Source of the DNA: Blasia pusilla
Taxonomy: Eukaryota > Marchantiophyta > Marchantiopsida > Blasiales
Assembly (NCBI GenBank): GCA_050084515.1
Contig: CM114274.1
Coordinates: 32,860,001-32,924,000 of the forward strand
Reading direction: 5' to 3'
Length of the DNA: 64,000 nucleotides
The notes beneath the pieces were generated by a model. That model was not told the origin of the DNA, made no database searches, and saw only the letters and a program-made list of their open reading frames with translations. Positions 11,560 through 22,800 of the stretch are shown here, one piece after another (position 1 is the stretch's first letter; each line of letters starts with the position of its first letter). Made by a program: the position numbers and the translations under genes.

Positions 11560-12570
11560 TCGGCCATACCAAGACTCAAAATCCAAGTCAAACAATTCAG
11601 GTCCATGGCCTGACCCAACACATGACGTCGTGAAACCTCAGAAATGGAAGCAACCGCTGTCACACCAGTAGCAAATCCCATTGCACGCTCTCTCTCATGA
11701 GCGCTAGGCTCCACCAACTGTCACACATGAGAATCCCATACAAGCCCGGGACCACCTTCCCTGTATGCATGTGACGAGGAAAAACTCACAAATGTGGGTA
11801 GTGCCATCCTAGGCTGGCCCACACGGTTCACCACTGCCATGGGTGACCGATCAATAACCCTCACCACCTGAGAAAGTCGCCGAGTATCCAAGATACTATC
11901 CTTTGTAAAAGGCAAGGATCGGCTGCCTTTGCATCATATGCTCGACGTAGAACCTCCCTAGGCAACAAGTTTGTCCACCACAAGCGTGGACGATGTGCAC
12001 GCGAGCCAACTCACGCTGCATCCAACAACACCGCTGGTCCAATCCAAGACCGCACCTCATGAACACTCGCCATCATCCGGGTCCGAGTGTCACCCAACAA
12101 TGGAACAATCTCCAGAATGTAAGCTAGAGCACGTGCTTGATGAACCTGAAGATGTTCTAACACCATTAACATCTCCCAAAACAATCCAGACCTAGGGTCG
12201 TGTAATCCCTCACCACGACCTGCACGTGTATGACCCTGACATGGCCATCCAGCAATCACCAAATCCACAGGACCAACCCTCTCAAGATCCTGCGCCCCCA
12301 ACAATGCTATGTGTGACAGCAAAGCACGCTGGTATCCACGAATAGTTGATGGAGGCAACAACTCATGATATCTCCGCATCAACTTACCAATATGTTAGGA
12401 TGAGACTCTCTGGGCTTTCTCATCTCGCTCCACATACACGTATCTCGGCACAGGAATACCAGCCTGCAACACTACAGCCAAACCAGTGCTAATCCCACCA
12501 AAGAGATCTAACACACAAATGCCCTCCGGCGGATACTGCCATACAATGGGTGTAGTTTCCAAAGGGAATA
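11560..12570 (-). pseudogene. DNMT3-like C5 cytosine methyltransferase inside copy A
   Basis: Motifs of DNA (cytosine-5) methyltransferases appear in canonical order on the minus strand: I (VLDLFGGISTGLAVVLQAGI), then YVYVERDE, IV (VIAGWPCQGHT, with the catalytic Cys), VI (ILEIVP, where copy B keeps ENV), VIII (RPRLWWTN), and IX/X (HERERAMGF ... RRHVLGQAMDLN). The order I-IV-VI-VIII-X and the overall spacing resemble DNMT3 and exclude the rearranged DRM class. The domain lies between protease and RT. A TAA after the ERDE block (about 12395), a TGA before motif VIII and a frameshift near 11920-11950 break it. The known reaction of the family is transfer of a methyl group from S-adenosylmethionine to cytosine C5. 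No PWWP or ADD domain was seen beside it. Confidence 0.9.
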
Positions 12571-12799
12571 ACCCAACTGGACCAGAAGTAGGAGTCTGCC
12601 GTGGGGCCTCCTCTTCCTCGTGAGGTATAAATGACCTCACACCAAGCCTCTGCACTAGGCGATCGCCTCTGCCGTAGTGCACCGCTGAACTCCAAAGTGG
12701 CACATCCAACGATGAGGATGCCCTTTGCTGCAAAAATAAGGACCTCCTCTACCTCCTCATGCACAGGAGAATCCATAGCAGAAACATTACCCTCCAAAA

Positions 12800-14225
12800 A
12801 GTCTCCTGGCCAAGTGACTACTCCACTAAAACCTGCCAGGGATGCTAACAGTGTTGGGGAAGACCCTCCTGGTCGAGCCCCATAAATAAATCTCACAGGA
12901 ACTTGGCTCATACGTCCATCCCCGGACTGCCAACCTGGTCTATAAGACGCTATCTCGGTCCAGTAATCCATTTGAAAACCCATCGGGTACAATACTGCTC
13001 CTCCAACTAGTACATCATACGACACGGCTGATGTGACCAGTGCAGGTACTCTCAACCGGGAGCTATCAGTCGCATGATTTGGTCTCAACTGTAGAGAGAA
13101 CTTCTCCCGTGACATGAATTGAGACCTATCATTGGCTCCTCCAAGTGATGTTTGAATCTGGAATGGGCAAGGCTCAAGCTCTGACCTCCGAATACCCAAA
13201 CCAATACATGCCGCCTTTCCCAACATCAAAGGTTGGGCACCAGAGTCTAACAAGACTCTATCTGGTCTATACACCTGTCCTGTAGGACTCACCAATCGAA
13301 ATATCCCACTCCGGTTGTCCAACATACATACACGAGGTGTAAGCCTCTCACAATCAATGGCTGGCCGGGCTGGTAATGCATCCATCTTCGCCGCTACTGC
13401 CTGCCAAGTAGCACTGGTACTCAATGCTACACCTGACATAGAGGGTCGCTCCACTGCAACACCCTCATCCAACTCAGCACGTGTAGCAATAACACCCCCA
13501 CGTTCACACAAAGTGGCTGCTAGCTGAAATACAGGAGCTAAGTCAACTCCTAAAGCCATCAGCTCCATAGCCAAAAACAATGGGGATTCCAACACTGAAG
13601 TTGCCATCCGCAATACTGCACTAGATGCTGCATCCGTGTCTACTCCACGCGATGTAGATGCCTCAGTCCCCACTGTCGGCTCAATAGGCTGCGTAGGAAC
13701 CATGGATGGAGTCCTAAGCACCTTAGACAACAAGAATGACTGGGGAAGCCTAGCCTGCCTCCCAGCCTCACCCCTCTGTGGGTCCAACTCCATAGTAGCA
13801 CCACGTGGCTCTGACGCTCGAGTGGCTCCTCTCGTAACTGCAGCCGATGCCTCAACCTGTGCTGCACTCGCCATATAAGAGAGATCATCCCCTCCATAAG
13901 AGGTGGAAGCCCTTGCTCCCAAACCTGATCTATGCTGGATACCAACCATATTAGCCAACTTCTGCTCCAACTGCTCAATCTTGGGAGCCATATCTGACTC
14001 TGTCGTAGTGGTTGGGGTAGCCACCGTAGGCTCTCCAACCACACGTCCACCTTTACCACCTCGGCCTCTCGGTGCTACTCCACCATGGCCGCGGTCTGAT
14101 CGCAACTCTGGATGAAGATCAAAGCAACGCTCTCGAGGATGAACTGGTCTCCCGCAATGATCACACTGAGTTGGGTCGACTGAGGCCCATCCTCCAAAGT
14201 CCGTCTCCCATCCTCTTGGGGACAA
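12800..14225 (-). pseudogene. Gag C-terminal region and aspartic protease of copy A
   Basis: A long open frame starts with a zinc knuckle (CDHCGRPVHPRERC), a basic RG-rich stretch and a coiled segment (KIEQLEQKLANM). A long Ala/Ser/Thr-rich linker follows, then a retropepsin-like protease: RVLLDSGAQPLMLGK with the DSGA active-site motif (about 13250) and YDVLVGGAVLYPMGF further on. The frame continues beyond the protease to 12489, where it overlaps the methyltransferase frame, so a frameshift separates the two in this copy. The protease would cleave the polyprotein into gag, methyltransferase, RT and integrase products. Confidence 0.85.
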
Positions 14226-15125
14226 AACTTCCTAACATGATCACCTCCACATGTCCAACATGACTGTCCTTGCTGCGGGGCAGCAAATGAAGGCAATGGT
14301 CTCTACGCAAGTGTCCCTCTAGGACCTGACTGAAGTCGTGTGTACCCCCCACTACTACTACCACCACCACTACTACAAGACCGTGAGGTGGGTCACATTG
14401 TTGAACACAGAAGTAGTAGTTGTATCCCCTTGAATGCGGATGTCACCATTCTCTCCTTCACCATGTTAAGCTCAATCTTCTCAGATAGAGCAAACACATG
14501 GGTCAATGTGGGTGAATCATCACTCATAAGAGTAGCATCACGTACCCTACGGCGCAACTCTCTGTCCAAGATCCCATACCAAAACTAGACTGCCTGAGCC
14601 TCAGTCACACCCTAGGTAACTGAAATCAAGCGTCACATACAAGTGTATGCCTCACAAAGACTCTCACCAGTCTTTCGCTCAAATTCTTGAAGACTCCTCA
14701 ACTTCTCTGTCTTCACTCTCTGATAGTTCTTCTTCAACCTCTTGAAGAACTCTGCAACCGGGCTAAATGATGGTGGGCACTAGTACCTCCACTAGTACCT
14801 CCATGGGTACCTCCACCGGTACCCCCACTCCGGCTCGTTCTCGTACCACTCAACGTCGGGCTGGCTGGCATAGTAGGAGCACTACTACCAATACCACCAT
14901 GGGTGATAGACACATAGCCTGGAGACCAATATTGTCTCCACGCCTCAATCTCAGCAACATGGTCCTTCCTAAACTCATGGTAATCATCCATGGGTGGTCC
15001 TCAAATCTTTGAAACAACCCCTTCCAAGCCAAGAAGGGTGTAAACAACGTGGCATTCCGCAACATCTACATATCACACCACGTATCAAACTCCTGCATGA
15101 AGTCCTCCAACTCAATGGTGCCCAC
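14226..15125 (-). pseudogene. Gag N-terminal region of copy A
   Basis: Pieces in changing frames match copy B gag: EDFMQEFDTWCD at about 15090, GLFQRF and then WMDDYHEF and IEAWRQYWSPGYVS at 15040-14880. A first zinc knuckle CWTCGGDHVRKFC lies at about 14260. The codon aligned with the copy B start (ATGGGCACC, 58560) is GTG here (15123-15125), so the start is apparently lost. A short Gly/Thr-rich repeat (GGTGGGTHGGTSGGTS) sits near 14800. Gag packages the element RNA; this copy is broken. Confidence 0.75.
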
Positions 15126-15399
15126 TGCACCCGAGTATCATCGCGGGCCCTTCATGGCCCCATATATCCCGTCCATGTCCCAAATCAATGGAGCTGCAAC
15201 ACTCGATAACAACGTAGAAGACTCGCTGTTTGGAACACCCTCGTCCTCCTCTTCATCAACCGTCGGAAGTGGAAAAGGTAGCCGATACCTAAATCCACTC
15301 CGTGTGAAACCACCACTATCCGCACCACGGTCCCCAACCAGACCACCCGACAGCTCCGTGATGACTAACGCCGATGTCGAACCACCACCAAATTATCAC

Positions 15400-17241
15400 C
15401 ACTAAGTAACCAAGTGATGTCGATGTCGCTATACTATTCTAGCTCTACTAGCTATGGGTGTAGGCAACCTAACCTGTGATCACCACAAGAAGCCTCCCAC
15501 GGTCTACTGGTCATCACTCCAGCCTCATTACCGGTACACACAGGTCTGGAAATCAGCGTCAACCCTAACAATGGGTGCGCAAGCAAGAAGCAATGATGGA
15601 GGGGATCCAAACACAGGAAGTCCAACAACAACCCTCCAATCGCAAATGGAAATCAAGGTAACACAATCCACCAAGCCTGGCGCCCCCTGAATCCACAGAA
15701 CCCACCACACAATTCTAACGCAAAGCTACTCCGCCGCGGATCGATGACGTGCTAGTTGGACTCGCAGCACCTGTAAATATCACCTGCATGGAGAGGCTAC
15801 ACTGTACTATGCGCTAGAGGTACATCAACCAAAAACCTGAGATACATAGAGCGCCTAACACATCTCCGAATAGCACCAAATGAGCTACACCAGTGTGTAC
15901 GCTAGCATAGTTAAGAACCCAGCAGTTAAGCGTCTTCCAGGCAGAATAGCCCAAAGATGGGTGACCAATTATGCAACACTCAAATCACAAATCCTGCAAA
16001 AATTGCCTCACACCCAAGCAAGCAAGCTTGCTTGGTCCTTGCTCCTTACTCCGCCTCTCACACCCACTCGCCCCGAGCTACCACGAGTTGCCTCGAAGCC
16101 TCGAAACGCCGAGAAATGCTCGAGACATGCCCCGCTCGCCACACTTCGCCATGCTTCGCTATGGAGAGAGGCCCAACCAAGGCGCCCCCAACAGGATAGG
16201 CGTCTCCAACAATGAACGAGTCACCAACCAACCAGCCCCTCCGATCCGCTGTCCACCATAGCTAGACCTTGAGCTAGTCCGCGAAATTTCGATCAGCAAT
16301 TACTTCACAAATCCTTCACCAAAATTAAATCTATTTCAACCAGAATTCAATTGACCACCATAGCTATCTCTCCACAAAAAATCAGCTACAACCAAGGTCT
16401 GTACTCCGAGCTAAAAATCAGACAAACTTGCTGTCCATACACCTCCAGAATCGCAAATCCGACTGCGCTTCCGCCCAGTTTCATGCACGCAGAAATCCGC
16501 AACGCTCCACACACTCGAGCAGATAGCTTCACATGAGATCACAATACAAGTAGCAGCAGGAACCTCTCACCCAATGTGGATGAACTTCAATAGAGCTTCC
16601 GCACTCCATGCTCTCCACATCAGAAAACCGTCGAACACGAACCAGAATCTTCAATCCTTGATAACTTCCAACTCCCTTGACGAAATCCGGCGATCTAAAG
16701 CACGTTGGAAAGCTCTAAGCAAGGCGCTTCTTTCCCAACCAACCACGCACCAGATTCAAACCTCCAACATAGGCCACAAGCCATGAACATCCACGGCTGA
16801 GTACACAATGAGCCCTAACAAGATCCTACTGATCCACAATCGAAGCTACCATCGATCTACGTCAGTTCTTTGAGTGAAATCCGTGAAAGACCTACTGTCA
16901 TAAAACACGTATAGAATCATATACAATCGAGCCAAACCCACTCCACGATGGGAGAATCTAGGTCGAAGCTTGCGGGAAACACCATAGCCAAGAGCTCTAC
17001 TCACTACCAAGGCTAACTCCCAACGCAACAGGCTCAACTCAAAGAACTAAGAGTTCTTTGAGTGCACTCCACCTTATATCCTCCAACCTAAGAGCGGGCC
17101 CTATTGGAAAAGTCACCCTAAAATGAGTAACCCCCAACCCTATGTATGAAATCGCATCTCTACCTAGACATTGCGGCCCTACATAAGGTATGGCCTCTAC
17201 TAGCACACTATACTCTACGACTAATCCGTATGGTCATGACA
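15400..17241 (-). promoter_or_regulatory. Probable 5' LTR and leader of copy A
   Basis: Non-coding stretch upstream of gag on the minus strand. It starts with TGTCATGACC at 17241 and has a TATA-like GGATATAAGG (17071-17080 on the plus strand, AT-rich ACCTTATATCC). GAACTCTTAGTTCTTTGAG, a small inverted repeat, follows. I could not mark where the LTR ends or find a convincing primer-binding site. No gene is seen in this interval. Confidence 0.5.
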
Positions 17242-17296
17242 CCTTGGTCAGTATTGGTGGCGTGGCATGCATACTCAGGTGCAGTAGTTGGTGTCA
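17242..17296 (+). pseudogene. Ty3/gypsy copy C, 55 bp of integrase zinc domain
   Basis: CCTTGGTCAGTATTGGTGG and the following bases read QYWWRGMHTQVQ in one frame, the direct continuation of 7809 after removal of copy A. The match to the family ends at GGTGTCA (17296), where an inverted integrase segment begins. Confidence 0.85.
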
Positions 17297-18312
17297 CCAA
17301 CATACCCACACAACATGCACCTCAAGTTAGCACGTATCATGGCTAAGCTTGGGTCAAAAATACCATCCACATTTGGAAGATGACATGGCGCACAATTACG
17401 CACATGGTCCTTCCAAACAACTCCATCACGACCCTCCAACATGAGAACTCCAGAAGCTAACACCTCACGCACTCGTAAAAAAGTGCGGCCTGCCGTCACA
17501 TCCAACGTTGTCGGTGCAATCTGCTGCAAATAGATATAGTCCCCCACATGGAACCTACAAATCGATGGTTGATAACCTCCACCCCGAATGGTTGCATACC
17601 GCAACGTATCCCTGTGTTGAGCAATGGCAAGATTCTTAAAGGCTGTTGGCATAACTCTCCGAAAAAGCTCTGCCCGCTGAGAACACACTCTCATCCACAT
17701 CTCTGGGTCATCAAGGTTCACCACCTCACTAGACTCCCGACAAATTGCTGTTGGCAAGTCTGGATCTCGGCCGTATAACAGAAAATAAGGTGAGAAGAAA
17801 GCCAAGGATGCTTGGGAACTGAACCTATACCCCATGGCTAACCATGGCAACTGAATATCCCAGTCTCCAAGATGCCCCTTCTATAGGCCATACTTGCGCA
17901 ATGCCCTCTTCACCGTCTGAACCACACGCTCAACCAAACTAGCTGCCTCTGGATGATCTCGAGACGTGGTCCGATGATCAATCAACGCCTATCACACAAG
18001 ACCTGAAACTCACCCTAAAACTTTGTACCTTGGTTGGTCAGCACTTCAGCTGGTGCACCAAAATGACTAAGCACTCTATCAAGAAACGCATACGCCGTTT
18101 CCTCACTTGCCTTGTCAGGTAATGCCACCAACTCAATCCACTTGGAGAAGTGCTCCACCATCACCAACACATATTGATGATGTCGTACACTCAACGGTAA
18201 CGGTCCCGCAAAGTCCACACTCCAACGGTAACCCAACCCCATAATAGGCAAGGGATGTAACTCTGGTGTAGAGGCATTGAATGATGCCCTCACCTGGTCA
18301 CAAACCATACAA
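17297..18312 (-). pseudogene. Inverted integrase-PHD segment, probably the 3' part of copy C
   Basis: Minus strand: MVCDQVRASFNA, VDFAGPLPLS (first Asp), VLTNQGTKF, RDHPEA (Glu), then LAMGYRFS and HVRNCAPCHLPN, ending inside the PHD finger at LRCMLCG. The second catalytic Asp reads Asn (TNQG). The segment starts (18312, TTGTATGGTTTGTGACC on the minus strand) only two bases past the point where plus-strand copy C ends (GGTGTCA), so the two together make one element with almost no gap or overlap. This suggests an inversion of the 3' part of copy C. The rest of the PHD finger and the 3' LTR are missing at this junction. Confidence 0.82.
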
Positions 18313-19126
18313 TGTTGTGTATTGGAGAGGTCTCTTGAAGGAGACACAAGATGTGAGACACGTGCAAGTTGAGCATTTCATGCGTTTCTGGCCGTGACTT
18401 AGGAAATATGAACCAAACATGAACCAAGAATTAAGAGAAGTCGAGTCTAGGAAGAGTGATTACTAAAGAGATTCAGAATCGGATTTGGAATGTTACTAGC
18501 ATTGGGTTTGATTGTATTCTAGACCATAACTTTCAGACTTGAGATGCATTTGGGATGAATAAGATGGTGTTAGAAAGCTTATGCAAAGTTGGTTCCAATG
18601 CAACAAAGATCCAGAAAAATGCATAAGCAAAGGTCGAGAAATTGCCCGAAAATTAATGAATGGGGAGTTGGATCAAGGGCCAAAAGGAGTGGCTCGAGAG
18701 TACTTTTCCGAAGATAGGGGGAGGGTGGGGAACCCTAGAACTACTTATAAGGCCGGGGGAGGGTCTAAGTCGGAGGAAGTGGATTATGGAGGTCACTGTT
18801 GGATTTCAATCCACGACTGATTTGTTGGGTCTCGGTTAGGGACTCATGCAAGGTCCATTGGACAGTTGGGACTATTATGCATACGAGCGCCGTTTCAGGT
18901 GTTTGGACTATCCACAAAATCTGTCCCAAGTCTAGGAGGACTTGCATATGTTGGGAAGTGAAGAATTAGGAGGATTGAGCTTGATGAATATCACGAGTTG
19001 GAAGGTTAATTGATCCAAACCGTACTAATGTGAGTGTGTTTGGATGCAGATCAACAGTGCAAACGTGTCTTATTTAATGTGTGCTTTCGCAACAGTTGAG
19101 ATTGACGTTAAGAGGGAGTAGTCACA
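18313..19126 (+). mobile_element. Solo-LTR-like repeat (family X), plus orientation
   Basis: Begins TGTTGTGTATTGG and ends near GTAGTCACA. It has a TATA-like ACTTATAAGGCC (about 18743) after a purine-rich GGGGGAGGGTGGGG block. It aligns by eye, with indels, along its whole length to the minus-strand repeat at 55722-56679: shared blocks include AATAAGATGG(T/C)GTT(A/G)GAAAGCTT, GAGTGTGTTTGG(A/G)TGCA and CCAAACCGT. Two such copies in opposite orientation without recognised internal genes look like solo LTRs of one retrotransposon family. No clear target duplication was seen. It abuts the broken end of the inverted gypsy segment. Confidence 0.72.
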
Positions 19127-19844
19127 CGAAAGGTTTCGTCCGAGAAATGAGGTCACCAGAGCCTCTATGGTCATTCATGGGACCCGACTTTAAGAGTAGG
19201 TCCCCATGAAGCAATTTTGGAATGCGGGGACTCGATCATGGTGATCAACGATTGATACTTCAGGGACTAAAGATTGGTCTTTGATCCCTTCACGCCGCGA
19301 AAAGAAAAAATTAGGTCGAGGAAATTAGGGGGACAATCCTTGATGTCTTCCAGTACGTACCACAATCCGTAAACTAGTAGAAATGGTCTTAACTACGTAA
19401 AGGGCCATGCCGGGTTTAACAAGAGAGGGGAACGCCACTAAATCAAACTAATCTAGTGTAACTAAAAGGTCGGTCGGGTTAATCCGCGGTTAGGTGCAAC
19501 ACCACACACGAAACGGACGACCTTTAGGGTGGAGAAGGATGGAAGGCTAGGGTTTGGGTTTATGAAGAGCGAATCTTAACTTGTGGGCTCTGAGCTCAGA
19601 GGGTTTTCTGATACAAATCAGCAGGGCACGATTTTGGCTGAGGATTGGAATCTGGAAACAGGGAAGATATCTAATTGGGATTTTTAATTTGAATTCGAAG
19701 CGCTGCGAGCTCTTCAAGCGATGAGAATGAGTGCAACGGAGCTTGAAATCGTGGCAAGGAGTTTGTGTTTGTGTGGCTGAGTGCGAGGAGTTGGAGAGCT
19801 GGACGACGAGGAAATTGTAGAATCAGAAGTTTGGAGCAGAGAAG
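19127..19844 (+). promoter_or_regulatory. RPF1 upstream region with telo-box and TGGGCT motif
   Basis: A telo-box (AGGGTTTGGGTTT, 19549-19561) and a TGGGCT site-II-like motif (19584-19589) lie 250-300 bp before the RPF1 start codon. This pair is known from plant promoters of ribosomal-protein and ribosome-biogenesis genes, where it links transcription to growth. Sequence before about 19400 shows nothing recognisable. Confidence 0.65.
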
Positions 19845-22800
19845 ATGGTGAAGAGACCTAGAGATGAGGCCGCGAAGGAAGAGCAAGAGGCGAATCAATG
19901 GGTTGGAGGGTTCCTGCCATCTCAAATTAAGAACAAGGTGAAGCGCTCGCAAGCGTATGCGAAGGTGAAGCTCGAAAAGAAAAAGGACAAAAAGCAGAAG
20001 ATTAAGGCTCGCGATGCCGCGGAGAAGGATGCATTGGAGCTAGGGGAATTTGTGAGTATCCTTTCCCTCCCTCAATCCTCTCGATTTATGCACCTCCAGC
20101 GTCCTTCCAGGAAGAATCAGTGATCTGGCAGGCCTTCGGGCTCCCCTAGTCATCGAACTTCCTTGTACCACATGGCTAGGCATCGCTCCTTGGTGGGGAA
20201 TCGGGGTTTGTCCCTAAGATTACATATGGCAACTTCCCTGCCGCTAGCCATTTTTGCCGCGCTGTAGTTTTGTATATTCAGCACGGACTGAATTTCTCCG
20301 TTAGATTATGGCTCGCCAGATCGTTTCACCGCATGAAGTTATTGGACTCATTTGCTGACAATTGGGAGTCCAGCAATTGCGACACATGCGACGGCAATGG
20401 TGCGCAATGGCTCCCTAAATGGCAGTGGCTGACTACAAGCGGGATTCCTTCTCGTGCACTGGAATTCGATGATCCTCACTTGTCGTAATGTGAGCGCAGA
20501 ACAGTGCTCTTAGAACTGCTTCCTCAGAAAAGTGATTTCGAAACCACGTCAGTACATAGGGAAGGAAAGCAGGTCTCATTTAAACAATAATAACGTATCA
20601 AGTTCCAAGTAGCAGGATTGGCATTCAAACGAGAGCTTTTGAATGATCGAGGACCTTGTTGGCTAGATTTGAAGTAGTTCAAATTGCCTGAAACGCTTCA
20701 GCTTTGTCAAAATTGCACCCTTCTCAATCATTTTCGAGCTTAAGCCACTCTGCGGGTTTCACATGATACCAGGGTACAACATGTTACAAGGTCTAATTCA
20801 AGGACAACCCAGACACGAAGATGAAAGTAAACTTTACTCTCACTAATATCGGATGTGGGAGCAGGCGAGTGATCTACTGTAGCTGCAATAGTCGGAGTAG
20901 ACACCTGATTACGACAGCAACATCCCCTTCAAACGCATGTGGAACTGTGAAGGCGACACTATATAGTGGATAGCCTTCTGCTTCATTCTCTCCTTCCTCC
21001 ATGAGGAATGGATTGTTGGAAACAAACATTGCATCCCTAAACGCAGTTGGGAAATGCACGAAAGTGTAAATGCCTGTGTGGTTTACGGTTGGGTACATTG
21101 AAGCGCAGGTATAGGTAGGCATGAAGGAAAATTTGAAAGAGTGTCTAGTGAACACCGTCCACTTGTGGAAATGAGATTTTGTTTGTGGTTTTGCAGCCAG
21201 CACCGAGAAAAATTCCTCGGACTATTGAGAACACGAGAGAGGCAGATGAAACTCTCGCCCAGCCTGATGATGATGAGGTATGCCTGTGATTTTACATGGC
21301 CGTACTTTTATGGAACAGTGGAGTTTTAGTGTGCTCCCAGTTGGAACTCATAAGTGTGTTTGTTGAGTTGGGTGGCTGAGAAGGCTGTTGTTGGGTTGCA
21401 GCTACATGCTGAGGAAGCTGGAGATGAATTCAGCTCGTATTTTGCCCACGACCAAACTCCCAAGATTCTCATCACAACTTCACAAGCATGTTCTAATGTA
21501 CTGTCACTGCCTCAAGTGAACTGTTTCTGTAAACTTCCATCCTCAACTTTCCGCCTGAAGAGTTAATGGCAGATGCAAATTTTTGGTTGTCTTTGTCCAT
21601 AATGAATTTCATCTGTTGAGTTCACAATTGTCATCAGAAGTTTGAACAGCCTGCACTCATGATTAGCAAATTGATTTTCTCTTGTACAGCCCACACGGAA
21701 GTTCATAGTGGACCTTTTGACAGTGATTCCAAATGCGCACTACTACAAGCGAGGATCATATAATTTGAAACAGGTCAGAGGCTCTTCAAGTCTGAGCTAG
21801 TAGTTAGGAACATTCAGAATTTTCAGGTTTTTGTCATTCCACATAGATTTGTGGATGTGCTTTTGGAAGGATATGCTTGTGTCACAGTTTCCTGCCAGGT
21901 TACAGACGAGGTTTCTCAATTGTTTTGTTTGAAGTACTATTTGGCTCTTAGGTCTTTGAAAGGGTCTCAGGGTGTCCAAGTATAAACTAGGTTATTTCCA
22001 ATGTCTTCAGTTTGGGTTGCCTCGTCAAGTTTGCTTTCCAGATATTGTATTTGTTGCACTTGGTTTCCAATGTGTCGTAGACTGATTTTGCTCATTGACA
22101 TGGTCGTTGCAGATTGTAAAGTATGCTACGAATCGAGAGTTCACTAGTATTATCGTCATTAATGAGAATCGGAGAGAGCCCAGTATCCTCTTCAAGTCTA
22201 GTTCTCATGTCTATCACTTTGACTGCACTACTGTTTCCTGTCTGACATTGTCTTGAAAGATCTGCAAACTTCAAAATGGGAGAATATTTCTCGAATTTTA
22301 TGTAGCTTGTGAGGATTGTGTGGCAAACCAAGGTGCTGCAAATTGTGGTCTGTTGGTTGACACTGTGGAACGGCCTCTAGAACTCTTTAAAGACTGGAAG
22401 CTGATTCACAATAACAGATTACACTTGACATTTGGGTGTTAAAGCCCCCTTTTGAAAAGGTTTCCCTTGACAATCTGTAGATGGTATGCTGGTCATTAAC
22501 TTGCCTGAAGGTCCAACAGCTCATTTCAAAATGTCAAGTGTGATCTTGAGCAAGCAAATCAAGGTATGTGAACAGAACCAAATTTGAAAGCTAGTTCCAT
22601 GTGTACCCCATCGTTGTAACTTATTTTTACTAATATTTTAAATTAAAATTATACTTTGCATGTAATGTAAGTTGAGGTGTCATTTTGTGGAGTAAGGGAT
22701 CTATATGCTTCTCATTTGATAAAATCCTGGGCTATGGCACCCATAAAAAACCTGCTGAAGAACTTTTTGTAAGGAGCATGATGACATTTAGATACAACTT

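Larger units (their letters stand above)
7810..17241 (-). mobile_element. Ty3/gypsy copy A carrying a DNA methyltransferase and a PHD finger
   Basis: A nearly complete gypsy element on the minus strand, inserted into copy C: the plus-strand C sequence ends ...AGCTTACTC(TTT) at 7809 and resumes CCTTGGTCAG at 17242, as it runs unbroken in A itself. Element ends read TGTCATGACC... (minus-strand 5' end, 17241) and ...GCACGACA (7810), a TGTC/GACA pair typical of LTR termini. A 4 bp target repeat (CTTT against CCTT) is imperfect. Order on the minus strand: leader, gag with two zinc knuckles, protease, C5 methyltransferase, RT, RNase H, integrase, PHD finger. Several stops and frameshifts make it non-coding today. 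A clear pair of direct LTRs was not visible by eye. Confidence 0.88.

Noticed and set aside
12489-12790. Continuation of the protease frame over the methyltransferase start in copy A
   Set aside because: Sequence after the protease in this frame has no similarity to copy B; the methyltransferase frame is the conserved one.
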